From: Nostoc sp. UHCC 0926
Lineage (GTDB): Bacteria; Cyanobacteriota; Cyanobacteriia; Cyanobacteriales; Nostocaceae
Assembly (NCBI RefSeq): GCF_028623165.1
Contig: NZ_CP117768.1
Location: 2,666,001 to 2,730,000 of the forward strand
DNA: 64,000 nt
Direction: 5' to 3'
The notes beneath the pieces are model-generated. The model saw nothing but the letters and a program-made list of their open reading frames with translations, ran no database searches and had not been told where the DNA came from. This document shows positions 8,951 through 16,658 of this stretch, piece by piece. Position 1 is the first letter of the stretch, and every line of letters starts with the position of its first letter. Made by a program: the position numbers and the translations under genes.

Positions 8951-9205
8951 TAAAGTAGATGAACGGAGCTAAAATACTCGTTAATGAGTATCAAAGGTGG
9001 ATGAATGGAGTTAAAAGACTCATTCACGAGTATTAAAGGTAGATGAACGGAGCTAAAAGAATCATTCACGAGTATCAAAGGTGGATGAACGGAGCTAAAA
9101 GACTCATTCACGAGTATTAAAGGTAGATGAACGGAGCTAAAAGAATCATTCACGAGTATCAAAGGTGGATGAATGGAGCTAAAAGCCTCATTCACGAGTA
9201 TTAAT
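8951..9205. repeat. Second 42-bp tandem repeat array, related to the first
   Basis: Six 42-base units run from about 8955 to 9203, alternating small variants. Each unit has an ACTC-six-GAGT inverted repeat. Read on the minus strand, the unit aligns with the array at 438-700: both contain GATACTCG, then GAGTCTTT, then CTCCGTT at the same spacing. The open frame it creates has no ribosome binding site and I do not call it coding. Confidence 0.8.
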
Positions 9206-9208
9206 TTA

Positions 9209-9686
9209 TCAAGAGCCGGAAGTTTTTGCAGCTCTGCCTTTACTAATAGCTTTAAAGCGATCGCTCAATAGTTCTGCTACAGTTTTTAAGCCTGGAGGGT
9301 TTTTTGCTGCTGTCTTGACGTAATCATAAACTGTCAAACTGCCGAGCATCGCTTCGCTACCGACTGCCAATAGGGTATCATCTACTTGTTCGCTGAGTTG
9401 CCGGATTAAGATTAAAAGTTCGCTGAGTGTGGTTGCTAGTTGATAATCCTGGATAAATTCCTCAATGTCAAAGCTGGGTGGGAGAATATCACGGTTAGAC
9501 TGAGCAGCGTTGACGCTATTGTTCACAAAGGCTAGGCTTTTTATTGCCCATTTTGAATAACTTGCGGCGTTCTTGGGCAGTTAAAGCAATGAGAAAGGGC
9601 ATTTTTTGTTCGATTGTTTGTAGCGCTGCTTTAATTTCTTGAATATCTTCTGGCGAAAGAGTGCCTGCAATCTTTTGATTAGCCAT
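9209..9686 (-). pseudogene. Frameshifted conserved hypothetical protein (two overlapping frames)
   Basis: An ATG at 9686 opens a 56-codon frame (MANQKIAGTLSPEDIQEI...) that stops at 9516. The rest of the protein (…FDIEEFIQDYQ…) continues in another frame from about 9526 to 9209. Removing one A from the five-A run (9538-9542 on the plus strand) restores a continuous protein of about 158 residues, with GNKSLAFVN at the joint. I recall a cyanobacterial family beginning MAN.KI.. with a Met-Gly-(Asp/Asn)-Lys-Ser joint and a VDDT..AVGSEA motif, as here. It may be a real pseudogene, a sequencing error or slippage; function unknown. Confidence 0.7.
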
Positions 9687-10188
9687 CGTATAATTACCTG
9701 GGGATACTAGAGAGTTAGTAGCGATATTTACTAAATATATGATTCCCAGAGTAAATGCGATGTCTACGACGGGCTACGCCTACGCACATCTTCTGAAGAG
9801 ATTATCGAACAGATTATGCTGTTGATTAAACCAACAAAGTATAACTTAGGATTATTTGGGTAGATGTCAAAGGAATGTTTTTTTGGAGTTTTGCTAGTTT
9901 TTACGACTGTTATAGTAGACCTCTTGCAAAAATCCTTGAATCACCCCTCCCCAACCCTCCCCTTGTGAAGGGGAGGGGGCAAGATTTCAAGTTTCCCCCC
10001 TTTATAAGGGGGGATTAAGGGGGGTCTATTCGACTTATGCAAGAGGTCTAGTGTTTTCGGCTTGGGTAACAGTTCACCATGTGCATCTGCTCAAGATGAT
10101 TCATTCAATATATCTAAAAGTTCTTGAGCGATTTTGAGAGATTGCTGTCGTCGCAGTTTTGACCAAGGCAATTTGCCTGTAAATAATC
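9687..10188. other. Intergenic region with a dispersed repeat and a MITE
   Basis: Contains the 29-base dispersed repeat at 9757-9785 (GCGATGTCTACGACGGGC...), found identically inside the broken oxygenase gene at 38696-38724, and the MITE at 9916-10050. On the minus strand, about 10098-10185 reads LFTGKLPWSKLRRQQSLK..., stopping after NESS. This could be a gene remnant but is too short to assign. Confidence 0.5.
9916..10050. mobile_element. 135-bp MITE-like element with TAGACCTCTTGCA ends
   Basis: TAGACCTCTTGCA (9916-9928) is exactly inverted as TGCAAGAGGTCTA (10038-10050). The interior contains CCCTCCCC...GGGGAGGG and CCCCCCTTTATAAGGGGGG palindromes, giving a strong cruciform potential. No coding sequence is present. 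Confidence 0.7.
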
Positions 10189-10494
10189 ATGAACAACCGT
10201 CTGCCAAATATCTACCCTGGAGAAATCCTACAACTAGAATTTTTAGAGCCACTAAATATCACCCCTTATCGATTAAGCAAAGATATAGGTGTAGCTCAGA
10301 CAAGAATTAGTGAAATTTTATCTGGAAAACGCACTATTACAGCAGATACAGCTTTGCGTTTATCTCGCTATTTTGGTAACAGCGCTCAGTTTTGGTTGAA
10401 TTTACAAACGCAATACGATATCCGTCAAGCTCTTGAAGAAAATGCAGAAGTTTATAATCAAATACCTACACTTTCGTTTAATGATGTACCCTGA
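10189..10494 (+). CDS. higA: HigA-family antitoxin (XRE helix-turn-helix)
   Basis: A 101-residue DNA-binding protein. It opens with IYPGEILQLEFLEPLNIT, typical of HigA/VapI antitoxins. The helix-turn-helix (about residues 30-65) has PYRLSKDIGVAQTRISEILSGKR, followed by the family signature FGNSAQFWLNLQTQYD. HigA neutralises a HigB mRNA interferase and represses their operon. Usually higB lies just upstream; here no HigB frame is visible upstream, so this looks like an orphan antitoxin. It converges with a truncated toxin-like frame one base past its stop codon. Confidence 0.88.
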   Translation: MNNRLPNIYPGEILQLEFLEPLNITPYRLSKDIGVAQTRISEILSGKRTITADTALRLSRYFGNSAQFWLNLQTQYDIRQALEENAEVYNQIPTLSFNDVP

Positions 10495-10495
10495 G

Positions 10496-10624
10496 TTAGT
10501 CAAGCAAAATTTTAAATCTTGTAAGTTCCAGTTGCTCAAAGCACTTAGCACTCTTTTTGGCTAAAGCTTGCTTTGCAAAAGCATAAATCTCGTCTGCTTC
10601 AGCAGATAAAACAAGGCTATACAT
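10496..10624 (-). pseudogene. Truncated RelE/ParE-like toxin remnant
   Basis: A 42-codon frame (MYSLVLSAEADEIYAFAKQA..., ending RFKILLD) directly follows the antitoxin-like gene on the same strand, 16 bases after its stop. The opening looks like the N-terminal strand and helix of RelE-type toxins, and position after an antitoxin gene fits. The expected conserved core (a YR.R.GDYR-type strand) is missing, so the protein would be inactive. The family call rests on position and general resemblance only. Confidence 0.45.
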
Positions 10625-10640
10625 CAGACCGAATCGTTCT

Positions 10641-10847
10641 CTAAGTTTTTACCCGACCCTCAGCAACATCTTTTTTACCCCTCTCGAAGGATTCAATAAA
10701 TCCAGGAATATCAAGTAACTCTTGGGTAGCGTCTTCACTTTCTTTATCTGCTAGATAAGCTAAGAAGTCAGCAACCAGTTCTAGGCGTTCTGAAGACAAT
10801 GCATCTAGATATTGGTCGATTTGTTGACGAACTTCTGTGTTGTTCAT
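10641..10847 (-). CDS. Antitoxin-like small protein
   Basis: A 68-residue, acidic, helical protein (MNNTEVRQQIDQYLDALSSERL..., ending EGRVKT). The plan of an N-terminal helical pair (LVADFLAYLADKE) and a tail with ESFERGKKDVAEGRVKT is common among small antitoxins paired with RelE-like toxins. It lies between the NACHT gene and the truncated toxin frame, on the same strand as both and 15 bases after the NACHT stop... start order is antitoxin then toxin remnant in the transcription direction. A free-standing antitoxin role is inferred. Confidence 0.55.
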   Translation of the reverse strand: MNNTEVRQQIDQYLDALSSERLELVADFLAYLADKESEDATQELLDIPGFIESFERGKKDVAEGRVKT

Positions 10848-10862
10848 ATTTTTGAAACTCTT

Positions 10863-13800
10863 TTACTTCTCAAATTCTGCCAACTTCTCTTGAGCAAACT
10901 CTCGCACTTCTTCATCTGGGTCATTCGCTGCTTTATCGCGCAACAGTGGTAAAGTCTGGGGATGCTGAGGAAATTGCTTGATAATTATCTCCAGTGCAAC
11001 GCGCCGAGGGTTGGTTTGATAGTCTTGCTCACGCTCAAAGGGGTCATTGACAGTGCAGTTGTAGTAAATTTCAAACAACTCAGGCTGATTTCTAAAGTGT
11101 TTAGCTAATGCTTGGATGGCTGCACGTCGCACATCCCTATCATTATCAGCAGTGGCGCGGTCTTTGAGAATCGAGCGGGTGTCCGGGTCATCTTGGAAAT
11201 TGCTGGCTAATGCTTCGATGGCTGCACCTTGCACATACCCATGATTATCAGCAGTGGCACGGTCTTTGAAAAACGAGCAGGTATCGAGGTTATCGGGGAA
11301 ATTACTAGCTAATGCTCGGATGGCTGCACCTCGCACATGCTCATGATTATCAGCAGTGGCGCGGTCTTTGAGAAACGAGCGGGTGTCCGGGTGATCTTTG
11401 AAATTGCTGGCTAATGCTCGGATGGCTGCACCTCGCACATGCTCATGATTATCAGCAGTGGCGCGGTCTTTGAGAAACGAGCGGGTGTCCGGGTGATCTT
11501 TGAAATTGCTGGCTAATGCATGGATGGCTGCACTTCGCACAACCTCATGATTATCAGCAGTGGCGCGGTCTTTGAGAAACGAGTGGGTGTCCGGGTCTTC
11601 TTTAAAATTGCTGGCTAATGCATGGATGGCTGCACTTCGCACAACCTCATGATTATCAGCAGTGGCGCGGTCTTTGAGAAACGAGTGGGTGTCCAGGTCT
11701 TCTTTGTAATTGCTGGCTAATGCATGGATGGCTGCATTTCGCACAACCTCATGATTATCAGCAGTGGCGCGGTCTTTGAGAAACGAGTGGGTGTCCAGGT
11801 CTTCTTTGTAATTGCTGGCTAATGCTTCGATGGCTGCATATCGCACATCCTCATGATTATCAGCAGTGGCGCGGTCTTTGAGAAACGAGTGGGTGTCCAG
11901 GTCTTCTTTGAAATTACTGGCTAATGCTTGGATGGCTGCACTTCGCACATCCTCATGATTATCAGCAGTGGCGCGGTCTTTGAGAAACGAGTGGGTGTCC
12001 AGGTCTTCTTTGAAATTACTGGCTAATGCTTCCATGAGTGTATATTGCACATACCATTCATTATCGGCAGTGGCACAGTGTTTTAGAAACGAGCAAATGT
12101 CCGGGTCTTCTTTGAAATTGCTGGCTAATGCTTTGATAGCTGCACCTCGCACATACCGATGATTCTCAGCAGTGGTGCAGTCTTTGAGCCAGTGTAAAGT
12201 CTCACGGTTGTCTTTCCAAATTGCAGTGACTATTGCAACTGCTTGAGTACGAATTTTTCTAACTAGTATAGTTTCTTTATTTCCTATTGGTCTGTAATAA
12301 TACCAGAGGTCATATTTAGTTAAGTCTTGTAGCTTATTAAGCAATTTATTAGCCACTGACGCAATCACCGAGCGATTTCTCACTTCTGCAAGACAGTTAG
12401 CCGCTAAAAACAAGTTGATAAATTTTTCCTCTTCGCCATCTTGCACCATTAAGTAATCAAGAATTTCACCAACAAACTTAACATCAATCATTCCCACAAT
12501 TAACAGCAATACCTCATGCCAAGTTTCATCTTGCCAGTGTTTGCCAAAAACTTCAGTTTTGAGAAACTCAATTGTAATACTGCGTTCCTTCTCAAACTGC
12601 CAGACAAACTCCCAAGCACAGAAATATTCTAAAAAAGTCCGATGCACGAAGGCATAGTAATCTGCACCCAAAAAACATAAAATAAAGTTGCGAGTCCGCA
12701 GTTGATTAATCATCACCCGCGCAACTTCTCTAGCTTGAGTGATTTCTAGACTTTTGAAATAGTCAGTCAAAATCTTCTCTAAATTACCTACACTAATCAA
12801 ATTGCCAGCCAAACCTTTATCGCCCGTTTGCATATGATAGGCAACCTGACGCAACATTGCTTGCTTATCTTTATAATCAATAATTTTAGGATCTAACCTC
12901 TTGTCTTCTTGCAAAGCACGTTCCACATCCCATTGATGCAGCAATACCCGCGATGCTTGATTATAAAGTTCGGCTCTATCTCTTGGCAATTCCTGATTCC
13001 GATTCAGAATCGCCATCATCGTCAACAACAGAGGATTTCCTGCTAGTTCTGCAATAGATTGTGAAGTGTCAATCCCGATTTGCAGCCGTTCCCGTTTTCT
13101 AACTTTATCCGCAGTATCGATAAAAGTTAACTCATGCCAGCGGTAAATAAAATCCTGAATTTGTTCTGCTTCTAAATCTTGCAATATAAAGTGGTGAAAC
13201 TCAGCATCTCGCAAACGTTGCGGTTTGTAGCCAATCACGCGAGAAGTGACAATCACCTGCACATCACGATATTCATTAGTGAAGCGATGAATATCAGTAA
13301 TTACATCTTCTCGTTGAGCAGGATCAAATACCTCATCCAAACCATCGAACATCACCAAAGCCTTACCACTCTTTAGCTGTTCGTGTAGTTGATGTTGGTT
13401 AAGGTGAGAAATCGCACCACTACATTTATGAAAAAATTCTAGAAAACTATGACACTCTTTATCCTCCCGCCGCCGCATATAAGTGCGTAACTCAATCAGC
13501 ACAGGAATCGCTAAAGATAAAGAATTATTCAGAGGACTCCTAGCCCAATTTAATGCCAAGTATTTTAATAAAGTAGATTTCCCGGAACCAGGGTCGCCCA
13601 GAATCACGATATATTTATTAGTCTGCTGCTCATTTACAATATCCACTACAGAACGTTTCGGTTGTTCTAAATAAACTCGTTTGTAGCGCTCTAATTCTTC
13701 TAACTCAACTTCTGCTTCCAGTTCGTTAGTTTCTCGCAATCTTCGGAGATGTTCTTTCGGCAGCTCGTGAATTCGGGGAATAACTTGGTGAATTTCGCGG

Positions 13801-14492
13801 ACATTTTGTGCTATGAATATATCCCAGACTTTGAGTTTATCTCGATAATCATAGGTACTCGTATCTAAGCTGTCTAAATTAAGATTGCTATAGGTTTCTT
13901 TAATAGCTTCTTGGTATCTTTCCAAATCAAAATCAGGAATAATCCCGGCTATCTCTGTTGTATTGTATCGGATTTTGTCTAAATTTTGGGAATTCAGAAT
14001 CTCTCGCAGTTCAGGAACTCCTATAATAATCTCTTTAACCGTTTGCAGATATTTCCTGGCAATCCGTTTCCAGTTAAAATCATCCGGTAACGGGTATGAA
14101 GCATTAAGTTCATACCAAATTGTTTCTAATTTCTTGGTATCTATGGTTTGACAGTCATCTTTAAAAGCAGTTCCCAAAATTGCTTTGACTTCTGGATGCT
14201 TCAGAAATTTATTTAACGGCTGCTCATACTTTTTGATTTCATCTTCAGCAAGTTCACTATCATCTAAATCCTGCTGCATGAGTTGCAAAAATTCTGTTAC
14301 AGCCATGACAACAGCTTTCTCCAGGGGTTCTCGCTTAAAAGGCGCGGTTACAGCATTATTAAAGATATTTTTGAAAAAATCTTTAGCGTAGTCCTTGAGT
14401 AAATCCTTGACAAACTCTTCGCTGATAATAGTTTTGACAAGAAATCCAACCGCTTTTTGACCTATCCAAAGAGTGAACCACTCAATTCTCAT
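10863..14492 (-). CDS. NACHT NTPase with C-terminal HEAT-like repeats
   Basis: STAND-class signalling ATPase; many bacterial NACHT proteins act in phage defence, which I infer here. Residue numbers count from an upstream GTG at 14531; I prefer the ATG at residue 14. A helical N-terminal domain (14-295) of unknown type precedes the NACHT module: Walker A GDPGSGKS (312-319), Walker B LVMFDGLDE (392-400), sensor VIVTSR (426-431), and a following helical region with AFVHRTFLEYFCA. Eleven near-identical 34-residue helical repeats (about 767-1140) and two diverged ones form the probable sensing end. No nuclease, TIR or other effector domain is obvious. It starts a cluster read toward the antitoxin gene 15 bases downstream and diverges from a Uma2 gene. 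Confidence 0.88.
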   Translation of the reverse strand: MRIEWFTLWIGQKAVGFLVKTIISEEFVKDLLKDYAKDFFKNIFNNAVTAPFKREPLEKAVVMAVTEFLQLMQQDLDDSELAEDEIKKYEQPLNKFLKHPEVKAILGTAFKDDCQTIDTKKLETIWYELNASYPLPDDFNWKRIARKYLQTVKEIIIGVPELREILNSQNLDKIRYNTTEIAGIIPDFDLERYQEAIKETYSNLNLDSLDTSTYDYRDKLKVWDIFIAQNVREIHQVIPRIHELPKEHLRRLRETNELEAEVELEELERYKRVYLEQPKRSVVDIVNEQQTNKYIVILGDPGSGKSTLLKYLALNWARSPLNNSLSLAIPVLIELRTYMRRREDKECHSFLEFFHKCSGAISHLNQHQLHEQLKSGKALVMFDGLDEVFDPAQREDVITDIHRFTNEYRDVQVIVTSRVIGYKPQRLRDAEFHHFILQDLEAEQIQDFIYRWHELTFIDTADKVRKRERLQIGIDTSQSIAELAGNPLLLTMMAILNRNQELPRDRAELYNQASRVLLHQWDVERALQEDKRLDPKIIDYKDKQAMLRQVAYHMQTGDKGLAGNLISVGNLEKILTDYFKSLEITQAREVARVMINQLRTRNFILCFLGADYYAFVHRTFLEYFCAWEFVWQFEKERSITIEFLKTEVFGKHWQDETWHEVLLLIVGMIDVKFVGEILDYLMVQDGEEEKFINLFLAANCLAEVRNRSVIASVANKLLNKLQDLTKYDLWYYYRPIGNKETILVRKIRTQAVAIVTAIWKDNRETLHWLKDCTTAENHRYVRGAAIKALASNFKEDPDICSFLKHCATADNEWYVQYTLMEALASNFKEDLDTHSFLKDRATADNHEDVRSAAIQALASNFKEDLDTHSFLKDRATADNHEDVRYAAIEALASNYKEDLDTHSFLKDRATADNHEVVRNAAIHALASNYKEDLDTHSFLKDRATADNHEVVRSAAIHALASNFKEDPDTHSFLKDRATADNHEVVRSAAIHALASNFKDHPDTRSFLKDRATADNHEHVRGAAIRALASNFKDHPDTRSFLKDRATADNHEHVRGAAIRALASNFPDNLDTCSFFKDRATADNHGYVQGAAIEALASNFQDDPDTRSILKDRATADNDRDVRRAAIQALAKHFRNQPELFEIYYNCTVNDPFEREQDYQTNPRRVALEIIIKQFPQHPQTLPLLRDKAANDPDEEVREFAQEKLAEFEK
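11109..12230 (-). repeat. Eleven tandem 102-bp coding repeats in the NACHT gene
   Basis: The phrase CAGCAGTGGCGCGGTCTTTGA recurs every 102 bases from about 11149 to 12169 (11 positions; some outer ones diverged). The translated unit is 34 residues, with the core SFLKDRATADNHE and then AAIxALASNFK. Central units differ from each other by only a few bases, showing recent expansion or gene conversion, while both ends are diverged. Confidence 0.9.
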
Positions 14493-14641
14493 ACTCACGC
14501 CTGCTAAGTGCTTGACTACGAGTATATACACTAGCTTGAGGAATATTTCCAGATTTCTGAGTCTTCTAAGTTAAGAGCGATGCTAGCTGAAGATTTGTTA
14601 AAAATAACTAATAACTGTGAATTGATATTAGGAGTAGTTTT

Positions 14642-15421
14642 ATGGTTCTACAAGTTAACCCTATCCAAAAAGAACCAATTGTTACTTGGGAAGCACTTCC
14701 AGCCGACTTCATTTTACCTGACGATCCAGTGGAAAATATTCAACAACCTGCGATCGCTGCTGCGCTTACCGATGCTTTGGGAAGCACAGGACGCATCCAA
14801 CCCCAAATGCTAATTGGCTCTAATTTTGGACTTGTAGCCACAGTTAACAAAAAAATCGTTGTCAAAGCACCAGACTGGTTTTATGTCCCTCAAGTGCAGT
14901 CTGTAGGAATAAATGTAGTTCGTCGCAGCTATACCCCAAATTTAGAAGGCGCTGCTGTGGCTGTAGTGATGGAATTTCTCTCAGACACAGAAGGTGGAGA
15001 ACTATCAGTCCGCTCAACTCCACCCTACGGTAAACTCTATTATTACGAAAAGATTCTCCAAGTTCCAACTTACGTAACCTACGATCCTTATGAACCAAGC
15101 ATAGAACTACGCTGCTTGCAAAATGGACAATATACTTTGCAGCAAGCAGACGCTAATGGACGTTACTGGATTCCTGAGTTAGAGTTATTTCTCGGAATTT
15201 GGCAAGGTGAAAGATTATGCCAAACCATGAATTGGCTGCGCTGGTGGGATAGAGAAGGAAATTTGCTGTTGTGGAGCAGCGAACAAGCTGAACAAGAACG
15301 CCAACGCGCCCAACAGGAAAGCCAACGCGCCGAACAAGAACGCCAGCGTGCTGATATACTAGCAGCTAAGTTGCGCGAGCTAGGTATTGACCCTGATGCG
15401 ACGCCGATAGCGAAGCGTTAG
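14642..15421 (+). CDS. Uma2-family endonuclease-fold protein with coiled-coil tail
   Basis: A 259-residue member of the cyanobacterial Uma2 (DUF820) family, a PD-(D/E)XK nuclease-like fold of unproven function. A central EFLSDTEGGELS segment precedes the putative core strand, followed by KLYYYEKILQVPTYVTYDP, characteristic of the long Uma2 form. From residue 220 a Glu/Gln/Arg-rich heptad helix (EQERQRAQQESQRAEQERQR) leads into LRELGIDPD. The last residues (ATPIAKR) and stop codon come from a dispersed repeat at 15395-15490. Ribosome site TTAGGAG precedes the ATG. It diverges from the NACHT gene. Confidence 0.85.
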   Translation: MVLQVNPIQKEPIVTWEALPADFILPDDPVENIQQPAIAAALTDALGSTGRIQPQMLIGSNFGLVATVNKKIVVKAPDWFYVPQVQSVGINVVRRSYTPNLEGAAVAVVMEFLSDTEGGELSVRSTPPYGKLYYYEKILQVPTYVTYDPYEPSIELRCLQNGQYTLQQADANGRYWIPELELFLGIWQGERLCQTMNWLRWWDREGNLLLWSSEQAEQERQRAQQESQRAEQERQRADILAAKLRELGIDPDATPIAKR

Positions 15422-15490
15422 CGAGTCTTCTCCCAAGGGGAGACGCCAAAGGCGAACGAGCGTCATAGCCCGTCGTAGACATCGCATAAT
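15395..15490. repeat. Dispersed repeat cluster overlapping a Uma2 3' end
   Basis: AGCGAAGCGTTAGCGAGTCT, TCTCCCAAGGGGAGACGC and GAACGAGCGTC modules lead into the inverse of GCGATGTCTACGACGGGCTA. The same modules occur at 36225-36275. The Uma2 stop codon TAG lies inside GCGTTAGCGA. Confidence 0.7.
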
Positions 15491-15540
15491 TTAAAGGGAT
15501 GCTGGGAATAATAATTTTGGGACATCAGCACCAAAATTCC

Positions 15541-16395
15541 ATGAAACAGCAAAAAAATCAGTTTAGCCATCTCACTGCGATCGAAAGAAGTTATCTATCA
15601 TTTCCTGCACAGTTTTTATTAAATCAAAACCTTCTCCAAGGCAAAATACTAGACTTTGGTTGTGGCTTTGGTAATGATGTTAAAATATTGCGCCAAAAAG
15701 GTTGTGATATTACAGGCTATGACCCTTATTATTTTCCAGAATATCCTCAAAATACATTCGATACAATAATTTGTTTTTATGTTTTAAATGTTTTATTTAT
15801 TGAAGAACAAACTCATGTTATTATGGAAGTCTCACACTTATTAAAGCCAGGAGGAAAAGCTTATTATGCTGTAAGAAGAGATATCAAAAAAGAAGGGTTT
15901 CGAGAACATTATATTCATAAAAAACCTACCTATCAATGTATTGTAAAACTTCCCTTTGCTTCAATTTTTTTAGATGAATATCGGGAATTACATGAGTATG
16001 TTCACTATAATTGTCAGAAAAATTCATCTAATTATTGTATATTTTGTAATCCTCATAAAAATCTAAAACTATTAACTGAATCAGCAACCGCTTATGCTAT
16101 TTTTGATGGCTATCCTCTAAGTAAAGGGCATGTTTTAGTTATTCCAAAACGTCATGTTAGCAGTTATTTTGAACTACCATTTAAAGAGCAATCTGCTTGC
16201 TGGTTTATGGTGAATAAAATACAAGAAATTCTCAAAGCAGAATTTGAACCTGATGGTTTTAATGTAGGAATGAATATTAACAGAGCCGCCGGTCAAAATA
16301 TTATGCACACTAGTATTCATATCATCCCTCGTTACAAAGGTGATACTGTCTCTACTAAAAGTGGAATCAGGAACGTTATTCCTAAAAAGCAATAG
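15541..16395 (+). CDS. Methyltransferase-HIT domain fusion protein
   Basis: The N-terminal half is a class I SAM methyltransferase: motif I ILDFGCGFGND, an acidic strand-2 end in GYDPYYFPE, and LLKPGGKAYYAV. The C-terminal half is a HIT domain: NYCIFCN, AIFDGYPLSKGHVLVIPKRHV, and GQNIMHTSIHIIPRYKGD. HIT enzymes cleave nucleoside phosphates through the middle His of HxHxH; here the middle position is Ser (H-T-S-I-H). The base composition is lower in GC than the neighbouring genes. An upstream ATG at 15499 would add 14 residues, but methyltransferase similarity begins after the ATG at 15541. Substrate unknown; transfer is plausible from composition and the accessory context. Confidence 0.8.
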   Translation: MKQQKNQFSHLTAIERSYLSFPAQFLLNQNLLQGKILDFGCGFGNDVKILRQKGCDITGYDPYYFPEYPQNTFDTIICFYVLNVLFIEEQTHVIMEVSHLLKPGGKAYYAVRRDIKKEGFREHYIHKKPTYQCIVKLPFASIFLDEYRELHEYVHYNCQKNSSNYCIFCNPHKNLKLLTESATAYAIFDGYPLSKGHVLVIPKRHVSSYFELPFKEQSACWFMVNKIQEILKAEFEPDGFNVGMNINRAAGQNIMHTSIHIIPRYKGDTVSTKSGIRNVIPKKQ

Positions 16396-16503
16396 TTTTT
16401 TTTCTGACAGCTTTTAGTAGCAAACCCAGATTTATAGCGAATACATAAATTTGAAAAACCTGATTTTTCAGTCTTGTTGAAAATATTGCAAAATATTTCA
16501 GTT

Positions 16504-16655
16504 AACGTGAGTTCGATGGGTTACATAGTGTTGGCCTAATTAGTCGAATAAAAAACCTCTAAGAGGTTTTACTATGCAAAATCTGTCCCTCTCCGACGGG
16601 CGAGAGAAACTTGAACTTTAATTCAAGACAGGGAGAGGTTCGTCGAACTCACGTT
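16504..16655. mobile_element. 152-bp inverted-repeat element (AACGTGAGTTCGA ends)
   Basis: AACGTGAGTTCGA (16504-16516) is exactly inverted as TCGAACTCACGTT (16643-16655). The interior contains AAAACCTCTTAGAGGTTT-like and CCCTCTCC...GGGAGAGG palindromes. It ends three bases before the stop codon of the following Uma2 gene. A single related end, GAACTCACGTTATATTAAC, lies near 33136. Confidence 0.65.
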
Positions 16656-16658
16656 CAA

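Noticed and set aside
8950-9195. 81-codon minus frame across the second 42-bp array
   Set aside because: Same reason: repeat-driven open frame without a start signal; related array elsewhere is non-coding.
311-9205. Interpretation of the 42-bp arrays as CRISPR
   Set aside because: There are no unique spacers between repeats: the full 42 bases repeat, and no cas gene is present.
10098-10185. Minus-strand fragment TGKLPWSKLRRQQSLKIAQ as a gene
   Set aside because: Too short, no start codon context, and no family recognised; kept only as a note in the gap entry.
14580-14813. 77-codon plus frame overlapping the Uma2 start
   Set aside because: Different frame from the strongly supported Uma2 gene and without family features.
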